From the NCBI GenBank assembly GCA_002989075.1, contig PSQN01000013.1, forward strand, positions 116,648-180,647: a DNA stretch of 64,000 bases, given 5' to 3'. Shown in pieces: positions 33,920 to 45,119 of this stretch (position 1 is the first letter of the stretch; each line of letters starts with the position of its first letter). The stretch is from Arthonia radiata. Lineage: Eukaryota; Ascomycota; Arthoniomycetes; Arthoniales; Arthoniaceae. Made by a program: the position numbers and the translations under genes. The notes under the pieces are model-generated. The model was not told where the DNA came from and searched no databases. It saw only the letters and a list, made by a program, of their open reading frames with translations.

Positions 33920-35629
33920 TCATGAATCTGAAATCTCTGAATTACTCGTGCCAGACGCGCTGTCATCTGCTTCCTGTGCTAACGAGGGTTCTCCGTTAGC
34001 CATCTCATCGTCGACGATCTGTGGGACCATGCCCACGGCAGCTTGCTGGCCCCTGGCGATAGCATTCCATTCTTTATCAACCTTCGTCTTCTTAAGTCTC
34101 TCCTTCTTGGCTCGTTTCGCCAATTGTTCTCTCTCTCGCATCTTCAGGGTCTTGCTTTCTTTTCGCAAGCCAGCCATCTCGGTCCCCAGCTTCTTCTGAG
34201 CCTCTTCCATCACTGCGAGTCGTTGCTGCAGTCTCTGTACCTCTTCATCATCAGCAGTGTCGCCGTTCAGCATGATCATGTCGTCATCCAGGTCTTTCGC
34301 ATTACCGCCATTCGTCATTGGCCTCGATTTCGATGCAGAGCCACTGGCCCACTCAGCGAGATCTTCAGCGCCAGCCTCCAGCATTTCGTGGTTTACTCCA
34401 ACAGTATTCAAGATGTTCGGCTGCTCTTCATGGCGCTGATGCCTGGAGAATGCCAAACTAGCGCAGTAGCCAGCTCCCAGATCAGTAGATCGAAAGCGCG
34501 AGAACGCTTCGTGGGGTCTGGGCTTGACGATAGCCGTGCCTCTTCGAGTCGGTGCTGTTTTGAGACCGTCGGGAGTTTCAAAGGCAACGTGCGTAATGGG
34601 CGCGCCGCTGTGATGCGCTAAAGTCCCTGCAAAACGCCCCGCTGCTACGTCCCACTTGTTGATGGCACCGGTTCCGTGACCGGACAAGAGTGTAGTACCG
34701 TCGTATGAGAGTGTCAGCGAGAGCGCCGCCTTGGAACCTTCTTGACCTGGATCCGATGATGCAGCGTGCCATCGAGAAGAGGCGGGTGGCTGAAGGGGCG
34801 TCGCTGAGAGCGTCTGGTCATGGATGGTGGATCTGGTAGACGAAGTGCTGTAGAAGTCAATACGCTGGACACTGCCGTCGTCGAACCCTGTAAAAGCGGC
34901 TCTGTCGGCTGGATCAAGCGTCAGACAACGTGGGACGTCGTTGAGGAGTATCGTCCGCAATTGAACACCCTCATGGTAGTTCCATGCTACCAATGTCTTA
35001 TCCTCGGATGCAGACAACGCTAGGTTCGTTGATGTGGAGTTGTGACCGACGGCCAACGCAGTGATGGCTGCGCTATGTCCTGTCAGGTTGTGTCTGAATT
35101 TAATGTTCTCATGCATCGACAGACTGGGTGCCGCAAAGGAAAGCAAATCCACGAGCGACCAGACCAATACCAGTGCATCTGGAGATCCGGAGAGTAGGAA
35201 GCTATTCGACGGGTCAGCGACCAGGAATGTGACAGCTTGGAGATGCAATGCTGGCGTTGTGATTTGTCGTCCTGTGTACACCTCCCACAACACAAGCTGG
35301 CCGCTCTCGGTTCCCAGGGCCAGGACAGACCCATCAGCTGTCATCGTCACACTCCGCATGCGCTCCGGATAGGGAACCGTGGCTTCATGATTGCCCTTGT
35401 CTCGATTGTATACATGCACAACGGCCTTCTGAGACTGAGCAGCGAACATGTGAGAGTCGTTCCAAGCGATGCAATTCTGCTGTGCTTGTGATTTCTTGAA
35501 TGTGCTTTCGAGTGTCGGCTGTGGTTGGAATTTGTGGAGAAAAATGCCCGCGTCTTTTAGTTGCGCGGTGTTGGCAGCCGGTGGCAATGGTGCGGATCTA
35601 GAGCAGGCAATGAAGCGCTCTTCAAGCAT
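33920..35629 (-). CDS. IPI3: Pre-rRNA-processing protein Ipi3
   Basis: Intronless, 569 residues. Ipi3 is the WD40 subunit of the Rix1 complex (Rix1-Ipi1-Ipi3), which acts with Rea1 in ITS2 processing and maturation of pre-60S particles. The N-terminus MLEERFIACSRS with FLHKFQPQPTLESTFKKS is typical. WD-type blades follow (VTMTADGSVLALGTESGQLVLWEV, FLLSGSPDALVLVWSL, LALSASEDKTLVAWN, LTLSYDGTTLLSGHGTGAINKWDV). The C-terminal part is a coiled coil (EVQRLQQRLAVMEEAQKKL) with a basic patch. Length and order fit filamentous-fungal Ipi3. Confidence 0.88.
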   Translation of the reverse strand: MLEERFIACSRSAPLPPAANTAQLKDAGIFLHKFQPQPTLESTFKKSQAQQNCIAWNDSHMFAAQSQKAVVHVYNRDKGNHEATVPYPERMRSVTMTADGSVLALGTESGQLVLWEVYTGRQITTPALHLQAVTFLVADPSNSFLLSGSPDALVLVWSLVDLLSFAAPSLSMHENIKFRHNLTGHSAAITALAVGHNSTSTNLALSASEDKTLVAWNYHEGVQLRTILLNDVPRCLTLDPADRAAFTGFDDGSVQRIDFYSTSSTRSTIHDQTLSATPLQPPASSRWHAASSDPGQEGSKAALSLTLSYDGTTLLSGHGTGAINKWDVAAGRFAGTLAHHSGAPITHVAFETPDGLKTAPTRRGTAIVKPRPHEAFSRFRSTDLGAGYCASLAFSRHQRHEEQPNILNTVGVNHEMLEAGAEDLAEWASGSASKSRPMTNGGNAKDLDDDMIMLNGDTADDEEVQRLQQRLAVMEEAQKKLGTEMAGLRKESKTLKMREREQLAKRAKKERLKKTKVDKEWNAIARGQQAAVGMVPQIVDDEMANGEPSLAQEADDSASGTSNSEISDS

Positions 35630-36003
35630 TTTAAGGGTGTATTCGTAGGATGATATTAGCGAGCTTTAGGTCACGAGTATGGTTCTGAAGCTGTAACTTT
35701 TCTGGGCTTTTTCGGCTCAGACAACCCTGCGACTAGGACACCGAGAAAACCACTTAATCACTAACGTCTTTGTACCCGCCGAGATTCAAAATATCCACAT
35801 GCCCGAGAACCAGACACCGGAGTCAAGGAATCCATGAGAAAAATATGGCCGCGAGTCAATGGCAGTCTAGCCTAAAAGGGAAAACGTTGACAGTCCATCA
35901 TGATTTTTGGTTCCGGAATAAAAGTGTCTTCACTGCGGCGCTTTCATCTACACAAAATCTTAATTGTCGGCATTAGTTCCGTCGCGCTCAGCGAGGTCTT
36001 ATA
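35630..36003. other. Intergenic, no gene seen
   Basis: 374 bp upstream of IPI3 and downstream of the Zn2Cys6 gene, both on the minus strand. It should include the IPI3 promoter. No motif is recognised. Confidence 0.3.
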
Positions 36004-37726
36004 CTAAAAGTTGCTCTCCTCTGTCTTCGCGAGCTCAGCGAGGACAGCGGCCTGATGATTTCCTTGCGGCATGCCTACCATCTTTAAAAGTCTAATTATC
36101 TTCTCCAGCACCGCATCATCGGTCCCTTCGACCTTCGAAGCAGTGAACAGCGCCCAGCTCAATGCATATCCGCCGTAAGCTCGAAGTACGGGAGAACCTT
36201 GTGTCAATGGCCCCGCGTCAGAAGTCGGAAAGTAAATGACACTTTTGAAAGCGTTCCAAGGAAAGTTGAAGCGACCGCTTTGGCCTCTTTCCTTTTTTGG
36301 GCCGTCATGGCCGAATGAGATCATCCCAAGATGTTGTGGGACGCTTCGCAAGATACCCTCTTGAAGCCCGAAGGCTAGCTTCTTCGACTTCTGGATCTGC
36401 AGACTTCTTGCCTTGGCGTCCCAGCGGCCATCATATCCAGCACCGTCCATTCGTTTCAACGAATGGCGAATGATGGCATGTAAGATGATACGATGGATGC
36501 GCATGTCGTTCCACCTCTGAGCCTGGAAGAAGTGACTGTATATGTCACAATGGCCGTCCAGACAATACTCCGCGAGATCAGGAACGTACACAGTAGCATA
36601 CTGAAAGAAGCTGCTGAGTCCTTCGAAGGTCTCTGCCATGGCCTCATCAAGCTCCAGAGCTTTGTTGACCGCTGTATCTGGATCAAGAGAACCCTGTAGC
36701 ATTGGCCACACCGTCGCATGGGCAGAGAAAAACTCTGTCATTTCGATCTTGATGACGAAGAAATCCCAGTACTCGTGGTGATACTTGACGTGCTTTCTGG
36801 CTTCTTTTGCCAGCCACAAAAGGTCACTGGGGAATGGTGTATCGTCGCGCATGACTGCAGCCGTGACAAGTGAGACTGCAGACATGAACAATGCGGTTCC
36901 GACTGGAGAGTCGAACTGCTTTGGACCGCGAAGACGTACGAGCGAGGTCGCACCGTACGCATGATTTGACCAGTCGGACAGCGAAGATGCGTCCGGGCCT
37001 CCTACCGTCTCAAACGCATTCAGTATCAGCACTGTGGACAACAAATGATCCTCACAAGCTAGCTCTGGCTCTCTGAGAGCTGTATTGGTCTTCGAAACGG
37101 CGACAGAGTATCGCTTGCGAGCTTCTAGTAACAGATGGGGAGATTTGGCGAACGTGGACATGGATGCAAGTGCGACAGCTTTCATCGCGCTTGTCATGGC
37201 ATCCTGTAGGAGCGTAGCTTTACCCGCAGGCATACTTCCAGTAGGGCGAACTTCGGTTGCAGACCCGGCCATGACAAAATTCGACACGAAATAAGCCATG
37301 GCGTGCTCATCGATATTTGCTGGGCATGGCGAGCGCGACTGCAAAGCCTCATTTCCATCGGTGTAGTCCCCATAAGGCTCATGGCGCGCTGCAGTCACTT
37401 CATTGTGAATTGGCGGTGCCTCTGGAGTCGTCGAACTGTCGCTGGTCTGACGAGGCGTCCGTTCACGGTTTCTCGTAGCGACGCGACGCTCGACATGGGT
37501 TTGCGCCACGGCATTCTCAGACTTGAACACCAACCCCGACTCATCGGGATATCCAGGACACCCGTACCTGCGCTTGGTACAATTCCGACAGCCGCCTGCA
37601 GTACGGTCGCACTATGCCCATTAGCGACAAGTTCACAAGCTCCGTGGATGTGTCAACGTTGCTTACCCGAATCTTTCGCTTCCGACACGTGAGGCAGCCA
37701 CGTGAGGGTTTGTCTTCACTCGGCAT
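36004..37726 (-). CDS. Zn2Cys6 transcription factor
   Basis: Exons 37667-37726 and 36004-37611 on the minus strand, with a 55-nt intron (GTAAGC...ATAG), give 555 residues. The intron interrupts the zinc cluster; the spliced product reads CLTCRKRKIRC then CRNCTKRRYGCPGY, a complete Cys6 pattern with spacing C-x2-C-x6-C-x6-C-x2-C-x6-C at residues 11-38. The remaining chain is helical, like the fungal-specific regulators of the DUF3468/Fungal_trans_2 kind (MAYFVSNFVMAG, LLSTVLILNAFE, GATSLVRLRG, ALFMSAVSLV). It is probably a nuclear regulator; the target is unknown. No metabolic cluster lies beside it. Confidence 0.88.
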
Positions 37727-38723
37727 CTGCTACCTGTTCTGGTATGCAGCGCGAACAAGTCAGACTAGTACGGCTCGTGCTTGAAAGGCTTAGTGTTTGG
37801 TTCCTGGTGTATTACTGAACCTACGGAGTACCTCTTCACGTAGTAGAAGGACCACAATGAGGTTGAGTGTTCTGTTCCTAGAATGAGGAGCACATTTGAC
37901 GGTCTCCCACACTTGTGACGCTGCTACCTACAAAAGATATTTGACATTTTCAAGATTCGCTTGCAGGTGCGGCTGTGCTACCAGATGAACAACACTAGGT
38001 GCCGGCGTTGTGATGTGGTCCACTACGGCCACAGGTACTAATGCCGATCGACGGCGGTGTCCGCCGAAAGCGACCGATGCAGCGGTTGAGGTATCAGCTT
38101 CGTCAGACCATGGACGGGCGCTATACATACATCCTGGCTGGCGATCCTGCTCTTCTCCCCCTATTCCTAAGACGCTGTAAAGAGTACGTGATGAGAGCGC
38201 AAGTCGAAGATACTAAGCCATTTTGCGCGGCACTCACACCTGCGTATAGCGTGCCGCACTAATTTCTCAATCCACCAAACCAGATCGGGCAAACAGCGCG
38301 AGCTGGCCAATCAACTACGCATGTATTCTCTTGCCTCACAACCGCATGTCACGCCGTGCTGACTTGCGCGGCCTACAATGGTCCTCACGCGTCAAACTCA
38401 AGCTCTTGATGGAAAGATGACAGGCTTATTAATGCGCCAGTAACGCGGCACAGCCAGTTTCTGACAGCTACCGACCTGATATAGCCCCCGTGCGTCGAGA
38501 AAGCTTGACTGGTCTTAGCTATGTTGATACTAGATACTCCCCTGCGCAGTTTATATGCCCCTTCGCAGTCCACTGCCAGTTTAGGGATGTAGAGCGACAA
38601 TTAGGCTGCCGTGGAGCTGCGGAAGTATAAGAGAGCCCATTGACCGGTGACCCCCCGTCTTATCCACGACATCCTCTACTCCTTGGAAACACACCCAGTC
38701 ACCGCATTTGTCGCTCCATCATC
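37727..38723. promoter_or_regulatory. Divergent intergenic region
   Basis: 997 bp between the Zn2Cys6 gene (-) and the DUF7702-type gene (+). Small frames (37928-38128, 38041-38262) carry no recognisable pattern. No specific site is seen. Confidence 0.3.
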
Positions 38724-39630
38724 ATGCTCGCCGAAATCAACGCCATCGCGGTGGCTGAATTAATCGTATACATACCTGCACTCGCGATAGCAATCTTCCT
38801 CTCAGTCCGGCATGGCTTAAGCCGATCATCAGGGTGCGCCCACCACATCATCCATACAAAACGAACTCCCCAACTAACCATTCAGTAGGTGGCGCTTCCT
38901 CATCATCTTCACCCTCGCCCGCCTCATCCAGGCCTCCATGCAGCTCGGCACCATCGCCGACCCCAAGAATCTCTCCCTCTTCATCGGCACCTCCATCCTC
39001 CTAGGCATAGCTGTCTCGCCCCTGCAACTCGCTACACTGGGTCTACTCTCCCGCCTCATCGACAGCATCAACAAATCTCAAAGCACCCTCGTCAACCCGC
39101 GTCACATCAAACTTCTGCAGACCATCAGCACCATCGGCCTCATCCTCAGCATCGTCGGCGGCAATGACTCTGGCAGCGATTACGGCGACACCGGCGTGTA
39201 CAAAGTCCAGGACACCTCGAAAGCGGGGTTGGCACTGTTCATCGTCGTATTCGCCGGTATCGTTGGCATTACCGCGCTGTTAGGGCTATCGGTGAGCAAC
39301 GCGGAGATGGGCGAGAGACGGATCCTGCCAGCCATTGCGGCCAGCTTGCCCTTCATGCTGGTGCGGATAATCTACTCCTGCCTGTTCACGTTCGGTGGCG
39401 TGGAGAAGTACAGTATCTTTGGAGGTGACGTGAATGCATTGCTGGGGATGGCGTTGATCATGGAGTTTGTGGTCGTGGTGTTGTATGAGGGCCTCGGTGT
39501 CACGTTGAAGAAGCAGCCGAAGCAGGTGAGGGCAAAGAATGATGTGGGAGCACAGCGGAGATATGAGCAGGTGCCATTGGGAGGCGTGGAGGCGCAGGAG
39601 CAGAGGTATGCTACGAGACCGGGCCGATGA
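38724..39630 (+). CDS. DUF7702-type seven-helix membrane protein
   Basis: Join 38724-38833 and 38889-39630 (283 residues). Start MLAEINAIAVAELIVYIPAL leads straight into the first helix. Seven hydrophobic helices follow, with motifs seen in this Pezizomycotina-specific family: RWRFLIIFTLARLIQ-like, LQLATLGLLSR, TGVYKVQDTSKAGLALF and LVRIIYSCLFTFG. The C-terminal tail is cytosolic and charged (KKQPKQVRAKND). Function is unknown. The intron ends in the tandem acceptor CAGTAG: using the first AG (exon from 38886) adds one Arg, so both products are in frame. The CTAAC branch lies only about 10 nt from it. Confidence 0.78.
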
Positions 39631-39765
39631 GGGAGATGTAACGGTTGGGGATGTGGATCGACTGATGTGCAGAATGACGTTGCTTCATAATTGAATATAA
39701 AACTGGCATCGCGACTCCGCTTTCCGCGTGGCTCACGTAAACGACTCTTTCGACTCCATGGGAAG

Positions 39766-40321
39766 CTAGCTTGAACCGACGATGCTATCATCATAGCTTA
39801 ACAACATGCACTTGAACGGCGTCCCTGCTGCTGCGCCGAGAGGTTGGCAGGCGAAGCCTTTTTCCATCACTGCTGCACGTTAGCATTCTCGGGTTTGATG
39901 TGCTGACATGGATTTGAGATGTAAATGACGGGACTTACATTCATCTGAGGTGATGGTCTGAGAAGGAGGCCCAGTGCAATCCTCCGAGGTGTACAACTTG
40001 AGGTAGAACTGCTTTCGGAAGCAGTCGGCCTTTTTCTCACCTGTTTCCGTTGGCTTGCAGTCTGCAATGCTTGATTGCGTATAAGTTAGCAAGCGCGGAG
40101 TATGTTTCTAAGAATAAGACACACGCTACGGAAACGTCGCCGGGGATTGGGTTGTTTCCAACAGGGAGCTCCAGTGCAGGATTCATGAGTTTTGCATGCT
40201 GCGCGGTGCCCTCGCACTCAGTGTTTGACCAGAATCCGAAATGGACTAGGTAGCCAGAGGCGAGCTGGGGTAAGACGCCGATGGCAAGGGCTACGAACGT
40301 GGACGCTGTTTATAAACGCAT
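39766..40321 (-). pseudogene. Small secreted protein gene with TAA at codon 4
   Basis: Three minus-strand exons, 40125-40321, 39939-40069 and 39766-39872, with introns of 55 nt (GCTAAC branch) and 66 nt (GTAAGT, GCTAAC, GTGCAG), give 144 codons plus stop. The chain is a short secreted protein: a signal-type start (ASTFVALAIGVLPQLASG), then a Cys-containing mature part (WSNTECEG, ADCFRKQFYLKLYTSEDCTG, FACQPLG). However the fourth codon after the only suitable ATG is TAA, in the same frame as the signal peptide. Everything else, splice sites included, is intact. So it is a recently disabled gene, or the true start lies in an undetected upstream exon. No family is recognised. Confidence 0.55.
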
Positions 40322-42033
40322 GTTGAGAGGTGCAAAGCGCCTGTGCTGGGTACGAGATCTAAACTCTGGTTGCTTTTGCAAAAACGGGATATCAGGGTTG
40401 TATGCAGTCAGATCGAGGGGTGAGAAGTAACACGCTACTTATGCCCTGCTCAAAGGGACGCTTGAGCACGGGTAATCTAGGGCAAGGTCTCCCATGGCCC
40501 ATCCAGCATATGTCTCAAGATGACATGAAGCAAATAGGATGAGACAGGGCAGCAAAAGATCTTAATTCCATGGAGCAAGACCCGTTCCAGGTCCTTCTCT
40601 GAAAGAAGAAATAATCGATATTGTAGAGGCATGATTTGGGATGTCTATTGCATCTGAAGGCCAATTTGAGCTGCTATGAATGCTCCTTGACTGTCTTGCA
40701 CGGGGACCACGTTGCAAGTTCAATCCTCTTGCACTGTCTATGTCGTAGGAGCACCTCTCACCTGCACTGTCGATCAAGTATCTTCCGACTCGCGACTATA
40801 AGGTCGAGTGTTTTTTCTGGTTGTGCAGCAGAGGTCACAGACAAGCATGTCGGTGGCGCCACGAGTGTCTCGACGAAACAGGGTGAACGGGCTGTTCGGT
40901 TTGTTCGTGTTTTAACGAGATCCATGGAGTAGCGCAGTGACATAATAAGTCTCGTCCCGTCCGAGAGACTCTACGACAGCTGAGCCGCTCACGTGATGAA
41001 CCAATCTTGATGTCCATTCCAAGACTGGTGCCAGGATCACCGTACCAACTAGTAACGATATCTTAAGTCTAGAGGAAGCATTCAATGGCCTTGCGCATCC
41101 CGATCTGTTTTGCCTTGACATGTAGAGTGGCTCTCAGGCCGATATAAATATTCACAGTGTATGCCGACATATCATGGGGCAAGAACACCAATAGAGTGGC
41201 TGCGACAATGACGCTACGTATCTTAAGGGAGGGTCGTTGCTCTGCACTCTCTATATTTGAAACAAGTGCTTCAAGAAAAAGCGAAGGGAGTCAACGATCC
41301 TTGAGTTGGGTTGGGACGAATTCTTGTAATCAGCTCATGGACGCATTTGAGCTGAAGGATTGGTTTGGGATCTCTAACATTTGTAGTGAAACGCAAAGCG
41401 CTTCGCGCTGACTGAAATCGGCCGCGATTAGAAAAATGTTAAGTCAAAAATTTGTTTCTCTTATACCAGCAGAGCAGCGGATGGATGGTGTACGACGGCG
41501 ATGTTGCGATCGAGGAGCGTTCGACTGCATATCAGCGCACTGTCTTGATGCCATCATGCCACAGTCTTTACGGCGCGATGTCGGATACTCCGTACCAGTA
41601 AGTGAATTAAGATGCGACTCCGCCAGCGCCGCACGCATCGGAGGAGTTTCCAGCTCTCACAAAGATAAGGCCACAAGGGCGGAATGATTGGTCAGGTCGA
41701 AGGGCCAGCTTGGACGACGATTCTTGCCAAGAACAGAGGATGCCACGCCGGAAAAACGGTTACCCGGACCAGCCGCTCACGTGCTCCCACGACCTTATTG
41801 TACTGATCAGGACTAGCGCCAATGCAATGAGATCTTGGCTATGTCACTCGCTAGCGCAGCCGCGCCCAATCATACGCTCAACCAACAAATCGTGCATAAC
41901 AACCTCTCGCTTTGCTGAGGGCCATGCCCAGCCTCGACTTCTTTGCGGAGTCTCTCGCTCCTCAGAATTCGACAGCACGCCTGTTGACTGTCCATCGAGG
42001 TAGGTCAGGACTGTGTCAACAGTGAGAAAAGCT
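40322..42033. other. Long intergenic region, no gene seen
   Basis: 1.71 kb upstream of the sphingomyelinase-like gene. Only short, patternless frames occur. A TATAAATA stretch near 41141 has no gene following it. No RNA gene could be supported. Confidence 0.35.
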
Positions 42034-44073
42034 ATGAAGATCGGCGCCGTTCTACTCGCCGCCATTGGCTCCGTCGCGGCGCAAGATGCCAGCAGCCAGG
42101 CCGTTGTCACGTACCAAACATTGGCATTAGGCGCGGTTCAAACAACGTCTACGACGTTCAATCTGCCAACGGCCGCGTCGACATGCCCATGCGCCGCATC
42201 CGCGACCGCAAGAAGATATACTTTGGACCGCAATGACCTGGCCTACCCCGTCTACCAGAATGCGACACCCGAAGAAGCCAACAGCGCGCCCGGGCCTGGC
42301 CTTCTCAATGCCACCGACTTCACTACCCAGGGTGTGAAGCTCGTCTCGCTGTTTTCGAACGCCAACGCGACCAATTGCCAGCTGTGCAAGGACACTATGA
42401 CTTCCGTCGCAAATACTTTGCGCGCACGTCAAGAGACCTTTGCTATCATCGCCGAGCCTTTCTGCACGGTCGCGCAAGCGTTGATTCCCTTCAACATTTG
42501 TATCGGGCTCTTCCATACTGGCAGCACTGACCTCGGCGGCATCTTCCCAGCCATGGACATGCAGGGCGATGACGGGCAGACGGCGTGTGCGTTCATCTTC
42601 GGCCTGTGCGAGCTGCCACCACCACCACCTTTGGATCTGGATGCGTTGTTCAAGCACACCACGAAGCCGGAGCCGAAGGAGCTAGTCCCGAGCGATAAGG
42701 AGCCGCTGAAGGTGCTGCATCTTTCTGACTACCATCTGGACGAGCGATATGTCGTCGGCTCCGAGGCGCAGTGCGGTGATGGCCAGGTCTGCTGCCGCGT
42801 CTTCCCTTACACGAACACGAGCGCGCCCATCAATGAAACCGCAAACCTCTTCGGCAACTATCTTTGCGACACGCCCGAACCACTAGCCACGTCCGTCTTC
42901 CGCAACCTTCCCAAAGCGACCGGACTTGACTGGTGTGACTTTTCCTTCGGCATCTTCACCGGCGATCTCGTCTCGCATGACATCTGGGAGCTGACGCCCG
43001 AGTACATCGTCGCCAACGAACTTATCAGCTACCAACAATTCTTCGATGGCCTTGATGGCCTAACGCTGTACCCTACACTCGGCAACCACGACACTTACCC
43101 ACAAGCCTTCACAGCCTTCCAATACGAAGACGCCGTGCTTCCCGAGAACGCCTCATACTCGGTCCAGCAACAATACAATTACGAAGCCGTCGCCGCAGCC
43201 TGGGAGAACTATGGCTGGCTCTCGGCAGAAGACGCGCAATCCATCATCGCCACGGGCTTGGGCATCTACCGCACCAAAACCCCGGAGGGCCTCACCATCA
43301 TCAGCCTAAACAGCGACGCCTGGTACTACTTCAACTTCTACGCGTACATCGGCGTCAACACCGTCGACCCGACCGGAATCTTCAGCAAGCTCATCGACTA
43401 CCTCCTCGACGCCGAAGCCGCCGACGAGCCCGTCTGGATCATCCAACACGTCCCCACCGGCGGCTCCTCCACCTTCAACAGCCTCCCCGCGCCCGCCGAC
43501 CTCTTCTACCAGATCGTCGACCGCTTCAGCAACACCATCCGCGGCACCTTCTACGGGCACACGCACTCCGACGAGTTCTCCGTCTTCTACACTAACAACG
43601 CGACGTCTCAAACGCCAGACACGGCCGTCAACGTCGCCTGGATCGGCCCCAGCGTCACCCCCTACACGAACCTCAACGCCGGCTTCAGATATTACCTCGT
43701 CGACCCCGACACCTTCATGGTGCGCGACAGCATCAACTACTACGCCAACATCTCGAACGCGCCGCTCTGGGAGATGGCCGGGGACGTGCAGTGGGAGAAG
43801 AGCTACTCGGCTCGCGAGGTGTATGATTCAGGGAACCTGCTGCCGGCGAACGCACCGCTGGATGCGGCGTTCTGGCATGAGATTGCGTTTGGGATCAGTG
43901 TCAATGAGACGCTGTTTGAGCAGTATACGGATCTGAGGCAGAAGTTGTATCGGCCGTATGCGAACGTGACGGGCACGGATCGGCAGAGGACGCTGTGTGG
44001 GCTGTTTAGTATGAGTGTGCCGATTTTTGAGAGGTGTTTGGGGGCGATGACGGTGACGGGGGCGTTTTTGTAG
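42034..44073 (+). CDS. Secreted acid sphingomyelinase-like phosphodiesterase
   Basis: Intronless, 679 residues from the ATG giving MKIGAVLLAAIGSVAAQ, a signal peptide. A saposin-B-like Cys-rich segment follows (NCQLCKDTMTSVANTL ... FCTVAQALIPFNIC ... CAFIFGLC, about 110-195). The calcineurin-type metallophosphoesterase domain comes next, with the metal motifs in order: LHLSDYHLD, FTGDLVSHD, LGNHDTYP, IIQHVPTG and FYGHTHSDEF. A helical C-terminal domain with conserved Cys completes the acid sphingomyelinase architecture. Such enzymes cleave sphingomyelin-type or related phosphodiesters, with two Zn ions; fungal substrates are not settled. Many N-glycosylation sites fit secretion. Confidence 0.9.
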   Translation: MKIGAVLLAAIGSVAAQDASSQAVVTYQTLALGAVQTTSTTFNLPTAASTCPCAASATARRYTLDRNDLAYPVYQNATPEEANSAPGPGLLNATDFTTQGVKLVSLFSNANATNCQLCKDTMTSVANTLRARQETFAIIAEPFCTVAQALIPFNICIGLFHTGSTDLGGIFPAMDMQGDDGQTACAFIFGLCELPPPPPLDLDALFKHTTKPEPKELVPSDKEPLKVLHLSDYHLDERYVVGSEAQCGDGQVCCRVFPYTNTSAPINETANLFGNYLCDTPEPLATSVFRNLPKATGLDWCDFSFGIFTGDLVSHDIWELTPEYIVANELISYQQFFDGLDGLTLYPTLGNHDTYPQAFTAFQYEDAVLPENASYSVQQQYNYEAVAAAWENYGWLSAEDAQSIIATGLGIYRTKTPEGLTIISLNSDAWYYFNFYAYIGVNTVDPTGIFSKLIDYLLDAEAADEPVWIIQHVPTGGSSTFNSLPAPADLFYQIVDRFSNTIRGTFYGHTHSDEFSVFYTNNATSQTPDTAVNVAWIGPSVTPYTNLNAGFRYYLVDPDTFMVRDSINYYANISNAPLWEMAGDVQWEKSYSAREVYDSGNLLPANAPLDAAFWHEIAFGISVNETLFEQYTDLRQKLYRPYANVTGTDRQRTLCGLFSMSVPIFERCLGAMTVTGAFL

Positions 44074-44369
44074 AATGTGTGGTGTGGTGCGGTGGGTAAT
44101 GAGAGATGGAAGAAATGATTGGTGATGAGATATGGAATAATATGTAATGGAAATGCAAAGAAGCAGTCGTCATGAGGACAACGATGGTCGCTTCACTAGC
44201 GCATAATACGCATTAGTCCGTGGACGCCACGTCGCAGCCGCGGCGTCTGCTATCAACCGCCATACCATCCATGCAGTTCACGTGGTGATCTTCCACCGAG
44301 CTCCTGCGGCTTTGACGGCAGCGCGTCTGACACGGCGATCTTCTCTGTGGTATACGGGTAGGTTGACGG

Positions 44370-45119
44370 TCAACTGTTCGAAGGCGTGATACCCTGTGTT
44401 CTTCGTTGCAGCGCCTGCTGCCTTTGCAGTCGGAGCAGGAAGAACAAAACCGCGGCTAGTGACGCCAGCACGGGCAAGCCAGGTCCCAGTCCCACGCCGA
44501 GGCCTACTATTGTGGCGCGCGAGTTGTTCGCAGCATGTGGCGTCTGCACGAGTGTCGTGATGCCTGCTGGCGCTGGAGTGGTCGCACTGTTGGCGTTGGA
44601 CGTTGCGCTTGCGATCCGACTCGATGCGCTGGCGGTGCTCCAAGTTGCGCTGGACTGCGCGGCAGAATCTGGATCATCCGTGACGTTGAACGGGCGGCTG
44701 TCAGTCTCGAACGCTTTCTTCGTGGTGTCGTTCGATATGATGAATCGATACACCTGTGGTTCATCTGCGACAAACCCGTATCGCTGTACCTGCCACTGGA
44801 TGGAGATGTTTTGACCTTGTACTTGTGAATCCGCTACGCCTGCACCATCTTTCGATTGGAGATTGACTCCCCGCTATGTAGCACCAGCGTGGAACACACC
44901 CGATATTCGATATCGATCCTTCTGCACGGGGCTCTGCATCCAAATGCCCCAGTTTTGCAGGTCAGTCTGGAATGTGATGGTCTGTTGAGTGTCTACTACC
45001 CAGACGGGGTTCTGGGAGAAATCGTTGAGGGCATTGAAGCCGGATGGGCTGATCCACGTATCGCTGAGAACAGGACAAGCTGTCAATAGAAGGCATGACA
45101 GCAAGTAGAGTGGCGTCAT
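44370..45119 (-). CDS. Secreted/surface protein with signal peptide and C-terminal TM
   Basis: The minus strand begins MTPLYLLSCLLLTACPVLSD, a signal peptide. It continues through a beta-type outer domain (NPVWVVDTQQTITFQTDL, ISIQWQVQRYGF, YRFIISNDTT), a Ser/Thr/Ala stalk and one TM helix (GLPVLASLAAVLFFLLRL) with a basic tail. This resembles the fungal family of small surface proteins with a stalk and one TM. Read without splicing, the frame has a TAG at 44874-44876. Removing a 60-nt GTGTGT...GCAG intron (44840-44899) eliminates the TAG and keeps the frame, giving 229 residues; this spliced model is preferred, though its donor and branch site are weak. Confidence 0.6.

Noticed and set aside
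40700-40750. tRNA-like B-box (AGTTCAATCC)
   Set aside because: No matching A-box, acceptor stem or cloverleaf can be folded around it by eye.
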